Assembly (NCBI GenBank): GCA_022772675.1 | Contig: JALEZW010000061.1 | Coordinates: 1 to 54,076, forward strand | From: Agathobacter sp. | GTDB taxonomy: Bacteria > Bacillota > Clostridia > Lachnospirales > Lachnospiraceae | Length of the DNA stretch: 54,076 nt | Direction of reading: 5' to 3' | In this document: one piece after another, positions 23,563-32,027 of the stretch | Position numbering within the stretch: the first letter of the stretch is position 1 | Layout of the letters: every line of letters begins with the position of its first letter | Translations under genes and position numbers: made by a program | The notes under the pieces: model-generated | Told to the model about the DNA's origin: nothing | Database searches by the model: none | Seen by the model: only the letters and a program-made list of their open reading frames with translations

Positions 23563-25212
23563 CTATTGGACATAGTTTGTTTCAAACAGATCCACAGGCA
23601 TCGGCTTTGCATAATAGAATCCCTGTGCAATACTACATCCACAATCGTTTAGAAAATCTGCCTGTTCTTTGGTCTCTACACCTTCCGCAATTAAATCAAT
23701 TCCAATTGATTTTGCCATTTTAATGGTGTGCTCCACAATTTTTTGTCCACGATCTGAACCAATAAAATCATTCAGAAATGTACGATCTATTTTGAGTACA
23801 TCAAACTGTGTATCCTTTAATGTATTCAGGGAGGAATATCCGGATCCAAAATCATCCATTAACAGCCGAAATCCATCTTCTTTTAGAATTTCCATACTTT
23901 CCCCAATTCCTGATTCATCTACAGTCTCCGTTATTTCAATTTCCAAATATTTCTTCGGAATATCGTATTTTTCAATCAGATGATTCAATACCTGTATAAA
24001 TTCAGTATTTACAAAATGTCTTCTTGATACATTGATGGAAATTGGAATGGGAGTAACTCCGGAATCTATCCATTTTCGAATCAGCTTACATGCTTCTTCC
24101 CAAATATACTGATCCATTTTTACGATAAATCCGTTCTTCTCAAATACCGGAACAAAATCATTTGGCGGAATAATCCCATGTCCCGGCATATCCCATCTTA
24201 CAAGAGCCTCTGCTCCAACTATTTTTTCATCGGAAATATTGCATTTAGGCTGAAGATACATAATAAACTCTCCATTTTCTAATGCATGCTCCATATTATC
24301 TTCTATAAACTTAGTAACGGAAATTTTTCTTTTCAAATCTTCATTGTAAAAAGCAACCTTCTGCAGGGCATTATCTTTAATACTCTGCCTTGCCATCGCT
24401 GCGGCATCTTCATATTGTCTTATTCCTTCTGATATATCCCCAATGTAGCAGATTCCATAAACGATTCTGTAGCTAAGATTCTCATATCCGTGCAGATGTT
24501 CATCTAATAATTCCACAAAATCCCGCAGTTCTTTTTCATCCTCATAGGGAGTAAGAATCATAAAGATATCTGCTGAAAGCCTGCTGTACAACTGATTTTT
24601 ATTACATATAACTTTCAGAGTAGAGATAAAATAATTAAGCAGTTCCGATGACTTTTCCTCTCCATAATCAGCCAAAACCATCTTAAATTTTGCCACATCA
24701 AATTGAATAAACGCATACTTCTTGTCCGGATTTGAATGAATCATTTCAATTGCCTGTTTCTGAAACAGCTCTGGTTCACTGTCTGAAGTAAAGTTTTTTG
24801 CAATTTGAATCCGATGGATTTCTTCTGTATCCAGGGGAGCTATCTCCACTAAAATACACTCCAGTTTTTCATTTTCCCATCCAAACCAGCAATTAATATT
24901 ACAATACAAGTAATCTCCACTCTGCTCTAATAACCGCACAGCTATTGATTTTTTTTCATCTTCTACAGAAAACCCGAGTGGTTTACCATTCATTGAGGCG
25001 CTCAATTGATTCAAAAAGACGCGAAAAGTCGGCAGATCCTCCCCATGAACCCACTTCTGAATTTCAAAAAGGTCAATCTGCAACTTATCCGCATCCTTTA
25101 ATGTTTTGAACTTTCCCAGCTCTGTATGCCAGCCTGTCCCATTATCCCAGTACATAAGCAAAATGTCTTTCCTGGACTTTATATAATGGAAAATTCTATT
25201 AATAACTTCCAT
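23563..25212 (-). CDS. EAL-domain c-di-GMP phosphodiesterase with degenerate GGDEF
   Basis: 549 residues, no membrane segment. Residues 1-140 look PAS-like; 150-300 form a GGDEF-fold domain whose signature is lost (RLSADIF at 211-217), so it cannot make c-di-GMP. The EAL domain (300-549) keeps the catalytic set: E335 of GAEALVRW, N394, E427, D453-D454 of DDFGSGYSS, K474 and E510 of AEGVET. It should hydrolyse c-di-GMP to pGpG. The start has GAGGTG upstream; a possible promoter (TTTCAA-N17-TAAAAT) lies at 25246-25274. Confidence 0.93.
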   Translation of the reverse strand: MEVINRIFHYIKSRKDILLMYWDNGTGWHTELGKFKTLKDADKLQIDLFEIQKWVHGEDLPTFRVFLNQLSASMNGKPLGFSVEDEKKSIAVRLLEQSGDYLYCNINCWFGWENEKLECILVEIAPLDTEEIHRIQIAKNFTSDSEPELFQKQAIEMIHSNPDKKYAFIQFDVAKFKMVLADYGEEKSSELLNYFISTLKVICNKNQLYSRLSADIFMILTPYEDEKELRDFVELLDEHLHGYENLSYRIVYGICYIGDISEGIRQYEDAAAMARQSIKDNALQKVAFYNEDLKRKISVTKFIEDNMEHALENGEFIMYLQPKCNISDEKIVGAEALVRWDMPGHGIIPPNDFVPVFEKNGFIVKMDQYIWEEACKLIRKWIDSGVTPIPISINVSRRHFVNTEFIQVLNHLIEKYDIPKKYLEIEITETVDESGIGESMEILKEDGFRLLMDDFGSGYSSLNTLKDTQFDVLKIDRTFLNDFIGSDRGQKIVEHTIKMAKSIGIDLIAEGVETKEQADFLNDCGCSIAQGFYYAKPMPVDLFETNYVQ

Positions 25213-25303
25213 AGTAACACCTCTTCACTATGATATCGTTATATAATTTTACCATATTTATTTAAATATTGAAAGACATTTTGAACATTTTAACAATTTT
25301 TTA

Positions 25304-26839
25304 TTATATAATTGGTTCTATTTCTATTTCATCAAAATTATCATCTTTTTTTTCGGTTTTCTCCGGTTCACTTTTTGCTGCTTTTTCCTGTTCCATCTTT
25401 TTTTCCATATCAATCCTGTCAAAACAGCTGTCTGCAGCCTCTAATATAACGTTGTAACGATCCTCCTGTCGTTTATTAAATCCCAGTAAAGTACGTCCGT
25501 GTATTCTTTCCGTAATCTTTTCAACTGCTTTGTGTACTTCTTCCTTGCTCTTCATCCGAATCAGGTTGTCCATTTCATCAACCATATATACTCCTGGGGG
25601 AAGTTCAGATAATCCGGTATTCCGGTACGCTTCACCAGTTTCCGCATCAATATATGCGCGAAAATGATGTTCTTCATCGTTTGTTTTCTTATCCTTTCCT
25701 TTAAATCCTGAAGAATGCTCAAATGGAGTTATAATTACTCGCTTTGCACCATTCACTACCTGTGGAGTAAACCCAGTAGAGTGGTTATCATGAAGACCAT
25801 AGACAACAGTTGTCTCTGCTTTTAATCCCAAAGCTTTCATCTGATCTCCGCTCTGTTCAATGGTTTTTCCTTCTTCTTCCAGAATATTCACTCTTTCATT
25901 AACCCCGTGTCTGGATCCTAACCCGGGAACCGGATCATACTGTATCAGATCAAATTTTACACAGTCCTTATATTTTCCACCATATTGCTGAGAAAGCCAG
26001 TGGTTCAGCATCATCGCACCTTCAATTGCAGACACAGCACCCCGGCTGTGGCTTTTAAGAACAATAGGAATTTCAAGATTCTTTGGATCCGTATGGTTTA
26101 GCTCAGCCTCCCTTAAAATTTTTTTCAGATATTTTTTTCCAATAAATTTTATATATTTTCTTGTTTTATGGATAGAATATTTACCACTATTGCTGGAACC
26201 ACCCATATTTCGGGTACCGGCAATACTAATATTAACCTTTCTTGCAACACGCTTCTTTCCTTTCGGATTTTCTACCTCTGTAAAAGTTTCCTTTTTTCTG
26301 ACATATTCTGCTTTGGTTCCATTCTTATCAACCACCTGATACCCCGTACCAAATTTCATTTCTTCCAGTTCCTGGATTTTTGTCATCACCGGTTTATCAG
26401 AAAATAGAGAAACGATACTATTGCCTATTTTTCGAAGCCATTCCATTAATCGGCTGAATCCGGATATATTTCCTTTTAATTTGTGGTCAATATAATCGGC
26501 CCGGAAATGTGTAAAGCCTGATCCTGCCATTTGAAATACCAGTACATCCTTCCCGTTACTATTAAACTTTGCCGCCCTGTCATAGTGAAGAGTTACTGCC
26601 TGTTTGCTTGGATCCTTTGAGGTACGCATACTTTTAATTTTATCATAGGTATGGTCAATTTCTCCCGTTTCTGCATTTGTTCTCAGTTCTTTGATTACCT
26701 CACTTACAGCACGCAGTTTATACTTGATCTGATGACTGTTTCTCTTACCCTTTTCCCTTTCAAATTCTTCTTCATCCATTGATTTTGAAAAGACATACTT
26801 TTTGTTGCTGTCATAGCCTTTTTTTTCCTTTTTTGCCAT
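25304..26839 (-). CDS. Putative serine hydrolase with SHSRGA nucleophile motif
   Basis: 511 residues, cytosolic, strongly basic N-terminus (MAKKEKKGYDSNKKY) and acidic tail. The core has the marks of an alpha/beta hydrolase: VLVFQMAGSGFTH with a possible oxyanion turn, IAGTRNMGG, then the nucleophile elbow VLKSHSRGAVSAIEG (Ser265), an acid candidate in QYDPVPGLGSRHG (Asp302) and His candidates at 353 or 375. The SHSRGA elbow recalls DUF2235 and effector-type lipases. I do not recognise the specific family. It begins four bases after the GNAT gene, so the two are coupled. Confidence 0.65.
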   Translation of the reverse strand: MAKKEKKGYDSNKKYVFSKSMDEEEFEREKGKRNSHQIKYKLRAVSEVIKELRTNAETGEIDHTYDKIKSMRTSKDPSKQAVTLHYDRAAKFNSNGKDVLVFQMAGSGFTHFRADYIDHKLKGNISGFSRLMEWLRKIGNSIVSLFSDKPVMTKIQELEEMKFGTGYQVVDKNGTKAEYVRKKETFTEVENPKGKKRVARKVNISIAGTRNMGGSSNSGKYSIHKTRKYIKFIGKKYLKKILREAELNHTDPKNLEIPIVLKSHSRGAVSAIEGAMMLNHWLSQQYGGKYKDCVKFDLIQYDPVPGLGSRHGVNERVNILEEEGKTIEQSGDQMKALGLKAETTVVYGLHDNHSTGFTPQVVNGAKRVIITPFEHSSGFKGKDKKTNDEEHHFRAYIDAETGEAYRNTGLSELPPGVYMVDEMDNLIRMKSKEEVHKAVEKITERIHGRTLLGFNKRQEDRYNVILEAADSCFDRIDMEKKMEQEKAAKSEPEKTEKKDDNFDEIEIEPII

Positions 26840-26843
26840 TCTC

Positions 26844-27722
26844 CTATTCCTCCTCCACCATTGTTAAACTTACCCCACGATATACCAAAAGCGGTTCTGC
26901 ATCCGGCAATAAATGCTGGATTATTTTTACCGTTAAATCATTTCTGCTTGTAAAACGAATTTCCGTATCCGGTTTATACTTATTTTTTATTTTTCCCGAT
27001 ATAAAATAAATCATGTCTACCATGTTCTTCGGATTATAAGGAAATGTCCTTAAAAATGTGATTTCCAGAACACTCTCTGCAAGCCGGTTAACTACTGTCA
27101 TTCCTACAACCTTATTATCTTCCACAGTAATACAGCTGATATCCTTATCACACAGTCTTACCCTTTCCTCCAGATCCGGTGCTATATTTTTTTGCCTTAC
27201 TGCTAAATTTGTTCCATTCTCAATCATTTCAACAGGTGCATTATTTAATGAAATTACATTTTCAGATGGGTTCCCACACAAATCTGGTTTTTTCATCAGA
27301 ATGTCTAATGATACCCGGACTTCATCTACATCTACCAGATCAAATTCAAATCCCCAGCGTCTAAGATATCCGGAAAACTCGACATATTCCATATCAATCG
27401 GAAGGTCACACAGAACAGCTTCTATTCCAGAGCCTGCAAGCAGGCGAAACATTTCCTGCATTAAAGCATCCGCTGCTCCCCGGTTTCGGAATTCTGATCC
27501 TACATACAGCCATTTTAAAAAACCTGCCATTACAATGTCCTCATCAATGCCCCCAATAGCTACATCAAAAATTAATACGCCTGCAGCATACCACCCCTCT
27601 TCATCCTCACCAATTGCTCCAATTACAAAATGTCCTTCTTTATCAAGTGGATCAAAGAATTCCTCTGGAGCCATTTTTTCAAACAGAAATCTGTTTTTCT
27701 CTGTCACTGTAATTATTAGCAT
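26844..27722 (-). CDS. GNAT-family N-acetyltransferase
   Basis: 292 residues from the ATG at 27722 (AGAGGA upstream). The first half has the GNAT acetyl-CoA motif: FLKWLYVGSEFRNRGAADAL (R/Q-x-x-G-x-A type) and a following helix MQEMFRLL. The second half (after about 165) is a beta-rich domain of another kind, perhaps a degenerate second GNAT fold. The substrate is unknown. The stop is four bases ahead of the SHSRGA hydrolase gene; acetyltransferase and hydrolase thus form a tight two-gene operon. Confidence 0.8.
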   Translation of the reverse strand: MLIITVTEKNRFLFEKMAPEEFFDPLDKEGHFVIGAIGEDEEGWYAAGVLIFDVAIGGIDEDIVMAGFLKWLYVGSEFRNRGAADALMQEMFRLLAGSGIEAVLCDLPIDMEYVEFSGYLRRWGFEFDLVDVDEVRVSLDILMKKPDLCGNPSENVISLNNAPVEMIENGTNLAVRQKNIAPDLEERVRLCDKDISCITVEDNKVVGMTVVNRLAESVLEITFLRTFPYNPKNMVDMIYFISGKIKNKYKPDTEIRFTSRNDLTVKIIQHLLPDAEPLLVYRGVSLTMVEEE

Positions 27723-27959
27723 ATATTTTTCCTCTTTATGTTGATAAATTGATTTATTTGCTTCCTGCCTGTTTATTCTGAACAAATTCTTTTTTATTTA
27801 TAAAATACCATATGTATCGCAACAAAACCGCAACATAAAGGCAAAAACTTAGTAGTATGTCCAGCCCTGCATTTTCATCATCTGCATTATGTTCCCACAA
27901 CTATATTTTCCGGCTATAATCCAAATTCATTCTGAAATTAAGTACACTGTAACTAAAAG

Positions 27960-28483
27960 TTACTCATTTATCCGGTCAAGATTTTTCCATCCATACCGAA
28001 CAATTGAAATGAGCATAGAGCATTCACTGACAATTTCGTCAAAAATTCCCGCCCATGAACCCACCATAATATCATATATGATCCACAGCGGAGAATTCAC
28101 AACCATTCCCACAATTCTTATTTTACGTGCGTTATGTGTATAACCACCAATAGTCGCAGCGATATTTGCTGCAACCGGCAAAAGAGATATCCAACCTGAC
28201 CATGTAAATATAAGTGTTATCATTTGTAATATGCAAATGATAATACACATTTTTTTACTACGTGCAAATTCTATTTTACTTCCGAGGCAAAAAGACCGGA
28301 TTGTGTTTAAAATGTAGCTTACTCCACCTGTTACAGCACCTAATAAAAGCAGGTGAAGGGTATAACATAAATATGATAAGAATTGCATTCTAAATAGGTT
28401 TTTATTACTTTTAAATTGATAAGATAAAAAAATAGTGCTGTGCCAATCAATCCTATCATTTGTATTATAATATTACTTTTCAT
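27960..28483 (-). pseudogene. YgjV-family membrane protein with a one-base frameshift
   Basis: The ATG at 28483 opens KSNIIIQMIGLIGTALFF, the N-terminus of a YgjV-type membrane protein. The frame goes wrong in a run of seven T (plus-strand A7 at 28426-28432). One more T would give LFFLSYQFKSNKNLFR and join the second open frame, FLSYLCYTLHLLLLGAVTGG to the natural C-terminus at 27960. The full product would be about 174 residues with five to six membrane segments, the usual length. The event may be a recent mutation, tract-length variation, or a sequencing error. It follows the alpha-galactosidase by 25 bases. Confidence 0.8.
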
Positions 28484-28508
28484 CTCTCGTTTCTTACTTT
28501 TCCTGCAT

Positions 28509-30689
28509 TTATAACTCCTTGGCTGCCTCAACTTCAGTCAATGCAATCTGATATGCCTCATATTCAGTCTTTGGAAACGCAAGCGGCATTCCGGCTTCCA
28601 TGAGAGCCGCACCTGCATATTCTTTTCCTGTCACTTCATCAAAGTAAACGGATTCCCTGTTAAGACCTTTGAGTCTGATGTAGGTCGCAGCCATATTTCC
28701 CTGTACATCAAGTCGGACTACATTCACAAGTGCCTGTTTTTTATCCTCTGAAACAAACATCCAGGCAGAATATTCATCACAGAATGGATTCGAAAGCCGA
28801 TAATAATCACCTTGATTTGTCAATGTTTCATACTTCTTATATGTCTTGATCTGCTCCCTGATGATTTCTTTTTCCTCTTCGCATAAAAGTTCGGGATTCA
28901 TCTCATATCCAAAGGTGCCTGCCATTGCTGTGATTCCTCTGGTATTCAGACTGGTAATCCTTCCTGTCTGATGATTCGGAACGGCAGACACATGGGAGCC
29001 GACTACAGAAACAGGATAGAAAAAAGAAGAACCATACTGGATTTTTGTCCTGTTAATTGCGTCCGTATTATCACTGCACCAGATCTGCGGTGTGTAATAC
29101 ATCATTCCGGCATCAAATCTTCCACCACCGCCGCTGCATCCTTCAATCAGGATATCAGGATATTTTGATGTCAGTCTCTCAAGGAAATCGTATACACCAA
29201 GTACATAATCATAAGTAACATTTCCCGCATATACATCTGCCATACTTCTGTTCATATCCCATTTAATATATTCAATATTTCCCTGGTCCAATATTGCACA
29301 GATCTGTTCAAATATATATTTCCTTACTTCTTTTCGTGAAAAATCAAGGAGTAACTGGTTGCGGGATCTGATGGGATCTCTCTTCTCTATTCTTATTGCC
29401 CAATCCGGATGATTTCTGTACAGTTCACTATCCTCACTGACCATCTCCGGCTCAATCCAGATTCCAAACTTTACGCCCAGATGATTTATTTTATCTATCA
29501 GCTCAGACAATGTGCAACCCAGCTTCTCTTCGTTCACATACCAGTCGCCCAGAGATGAATTGTCATCATTGCGTTTTCCGAACCATCCATCATCCATGAC
29601 TACCATGTCTATTCCAAGATTTACTGCTTCTTTTGCTAGATTGACAATCGTGTCACCGGTAAAGTCAAAATATGCTGCTTCCCAGCTATTGATTAATATC
29701 GGTCTTGCTGTATTCACATATTTACCTCTGCATACGTGATTTCGAATGCAGGAATGATATCTGTGGGACAACTCTGAAAATCCTCCATTGGAGTATGTCA
29801 AAATGACCTCTGGTACTGTAAACTCCTCGTTAACCCCCAATGGGTATGCGAACAGTTCATCATTTAACCCCATTAACAATCTTGTCTGGTTCACCTGATC
29901 TTTTTCCACTTCACATAAAAAATTTCCACTATATACAAACAGCATTCCATAACAGCTTCCAAAATCTTCGGTTGTATTCCTGTCTGCTAAAATAACACCC
30001 GGATTATACTGATGACTGGACGTTCCTCTCCTGCTCCCGAAAGAGATTGTTCCATGTCCAACATGCATCCGTTCCACATTCCGTTCCATGGCATGTTTTC
30101 CATATAATGTGACTACATCAAAATCTCCTGTTACAAAATCCAGACATGCACCTGCTGCCTTTTTTATAATAACTTTATTTTCACTGGTATTTTTTATAAC
30201 TGCGCTTCTTGTAATAATATCCTCGGCATATAGCACCCCATATAAAAGATGTACTTCTATCTTGCTGACCTGATCCTTCAAAACGATTTCCAAAGTATCT
30301 GCTTCATCCTCACCTGCCCATACCGCAGGAAGTCCTTTCAGACTGTACTTGCCCTTCTTGATCTCATAATGGAAGAACTGAAGGTTACAGCACTGGGATC
30401 CATCACTGTTTTCAATATTCAGGGCATAGTTTCTGTAATCACCCGTTCCCAGCGTCGGATATTCCTGTGGAAGCGTGTCCAGTGAATAGGTTCTGTCATT
30501 TCCCGCCACATAAGGATTTCCTGAGAATCCCCGATCTGCATACATTATCAAATAATCCATAAGACCGTTATTTTTTGTTCCATAATATAGGTGTAACAAA
30601 TATCCATACTGATCTATCATCATCTGATAAGTTGTATTTCTCGTGTGCAGCGTAAATATTCTTTTGTTTGGATTATAAATAATTGACAT
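28509..30689 (-). CDS. Alpha-galactosidase, GH36 family
   Basis: 726 residues from the ATG at 30689, chosen because AAGGAG lies seven bases upstream. The GH36 layout is complete: beta-rich N-terminal domain, TIM barrel, and C-terminal beta domain. Catalytic nucleophile Asp lies in YIKWDMNRS and the acid/base Asp in WCSDNTDAINR; MDDGWFGKRNDD and EGCSGGGGRFD bind the sugar. No signal peptide, so it acts in the cytosol on imported raffinose-type or galacto-oligosaccharides. No transporter is beside it. Confidence 0.96.
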   Translation of the reverse strand: MSIIYNPNKRIFTLHTRNTTYQMMIDQYGYLLHLYYGTKNNGLMDYLIMYADRGFSGNPYVAGNDRTYSLDTLPQEYPTLGTGDYRNYALNIENSDGSQCCNLQFFHYEIKKGKYSLKGLPAVWAGEDEADTLEIVLKDQVSKIEVHLLYGVLYAEDIITRSAVIKNTSENKVIIKKAAGACLDFVTGDFDVVTLYGKHAMERNVERMHVGHGTISFGSRRGTSSHQYNPGVILADRNTTEDFGSCYGMLFVYSGNFLCEVEKDQVNQTRLLMGLNDELFAYPLGVNEEFTVPEVILTYSNGGFSELSHRYHSCIRNHVCRGKYVNTARPILINSWEAAYFDFTGDTIVNLAKEAVNLGIDMVVMDDGWFGKRNDDNSSLGDWYVNEEKLGCTLSELIDKINHLGVKFGIWIEPEMVSEDSELYRNHPDWAIRIEKRDPIRSRNQLLLDFSRKEVRKYIFEQICAILDQGNIEYIKWDMNRSMADVYAGNVTYDYVLGVYDFLERLTSKYPDILIEGCSGGGGRFDAGMMYYTPQIWCSDNTDAINRTKIQYGSSFFYPVSVVGSHVSAVPNHQTGRITSLNTRGITAMAGTFGYEMNPELLCEEEKEIIREQIKTYKKYETLTNQGDYYRLSNPFCDEYSAWMFVSEDKKQALVNVVRLDVQGNMAATYIRLKGLNRESVYFDEVTGKEYAGAALMEAGMPLAFPKTEYEAYQIALTEVEAAKEL

Positions 30690-30837
30690 ACTATATCTCC
30701 TTATTTTTTCACCTGTTACATATCCAACAACATTCAAAAATTTGTTTTGATATATCATTTTGCGTTCCATTTTAAGTATTCTGCATTCTACTTGAAAATA
30801 CCTGCTGTTTCCAGTGGATGACAATCTCAAAAATATT

Positions 30838-31093
30838 ATGATACAAGGGTCAAAAGGTCAGATCTCGTTCCTACTTGCAGGATAAGAGTTCTGACTTGTT
30901 GACCCGCTCACACATGAGGACTGTCGTCAATCTTTGATTGATGACCCTGTGATTTTCCTTGGAAAATCAACGGATTCCGAATGTGTGTAGAATTGAGGAG
31001 CGCAAGATATCCGGTGGATATCTGCTCTGCGCCGACCGGGGCATAGACTTGCGTAGCATCGGAGCAATTCATGTATCAAATGAGCGTCAAAAG
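30838..31093. repeat. MITE-like dispersed repeat, copy 2 (long composite, ~256 bp)
   Basis: Begins ATGATACAAGGGTCAAAAGG, contains CTTGCAGGATAAGAGTTCTG, GATTTTCCTTGGAAAATCAACG and CCGAATGTGTGTAGAATT, and ends TGTATCAAATGAGCGTCAAA. Each block is shared with the copies at 13341, 40229 or 53937. This fills most of the gene-free stretch 30690-31172; nothing else is seen there besides the GH36 leader (30690-30837). Confidence 0.82.
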
Positions 31094-31172
31094 CCGGGAG
31101 GCAGGACGGATGGCAGATCTGTGCAATGGATGCAGGCACGAAGTACGCATCTATTTTGGAGGAAAATAAGCA

Positions 31173-32027
31173 ATGAATGAAAATAAAACCGGCACTCTTT
31201 ATCTGTGTGCCACCCCAATTGGAAATCTGGAAGATATTACATTTCGTGTGCTGCGGACATTAAAGGAAGTGGATCTCATTGCGGCGGAGGACACCCGCAA
31301 TTCCATCAAGCTGTTGAACCATTTTGAGATTAAAACGCCCATGACCAGTTACCATGAATATAATAAGATCGACAAAGCATATCAGCTGGTGGACAAACTG
31401 CGGGAGGGAAAAAATATTGCTTTAATTACCGATGCGGGAACGCCGGGAATTTCCGATCCGGGAGAGGATATCGTGCGTATCTGCTATGAGGAGGGGATTC
31501 CGGTGACTTCCCTTCCGGGGCCGGCGGCATGCATTACGGCACTTACGATGTCAGGACTTCCCACCAGGAGGTTTGCCTTTGAAGCGTTTCTGCCAAAGGA
31601 TAAAAAGGAGCATCAGGCGGTTTTAGAAGAATTAAAAAACGAGACAAGAACCATTATTATTTATGAGGCACCTCATCATCTGGTGAAAACCTTAAAGGAA
31701 CTTAGCGATACGCTTGGTGGCGAAAGGAGGCTTACCATCTGCAGGGAGCTGACAAAACGGCATGAAGAGAAGCGGCAGACAACCTTTGCAGAGAGCCTTT
31801 CTTATTATGAAGTGAATGAGCCAAGAGGAGAATATGTTCTTATCATAGAGGGAAAATCCCGCGCACAGATGGAAGAAGAACAGCGCGCGGGCTGGGAGAG
31901 TATGAGTATTGAGGAACATATGGAGCATTATGAATCCCGGGGCATTGACCGCAAAGAGGCGATGAAACTGGTGGCACGGGATCGTGGGGTCAGCAAGCGG
32001 GATATATATAAAGAGCTGCTATCTTAA
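31173..32027 (+). CDS. rsmI: 16S rRNA (cytidine1402-2'-O)-methyltransferase
   Basis: 284 residues. RsmI uses S-adenosylmethionine to 2'-O-methylate C1402 in the decoding centre of 16S rRNA. Family marks: LYLCATPIGNLEDITFRVLR at the start, AAEDTRNSIKLL, TDAGTPGISDPGE and SLPGPAACITAL. GGAGG lies upstream. It shares its stop with the convergent DUF885 gene (TTAA at 32024-32027). A MITE-like repeat ends 80 bases before it. The partner enzyme for N4-methylation of the same base is represented by the RsmH paralog at 37830-38897. Confidence 0.96.
   Translation: MNENKTGTLYLCATPIGNLEDITFRVLRTLKEVDLIAAEDTRNSIKLLNHFEIKTPMTSYHEYNKIDKAYQLVDKLREGKNIALITDAGTPGISDPGEDIVRICYEEGIPVTSLPGPAACITALTMSGLPTRRFAFEAFLPKDKKEHQAVLEELKNETRTIIIYEAPHHLVKTLKELSDTLGGERRLTICRELTKRHEEKRQTTFAESLSYYEVNEPRGEYVLIIEGKSRAQMEEEQRAGWESMSIEEHMEHYESRGIDRKEAMKLVARDRGVSKRDIYKELLS

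Noticed and set aside
27058-27744. 228-codon plus-strand frame over the GNAT gene
   Set aside because: Ser/Thr-rich translation of the complementary strand of a clear GNAT; no RBS or domain.
30959-31180. Plus-strand 73-codon frame before rsmI
   Set aside because: It lies wholly in the MITE-like repeat and has no RBS.
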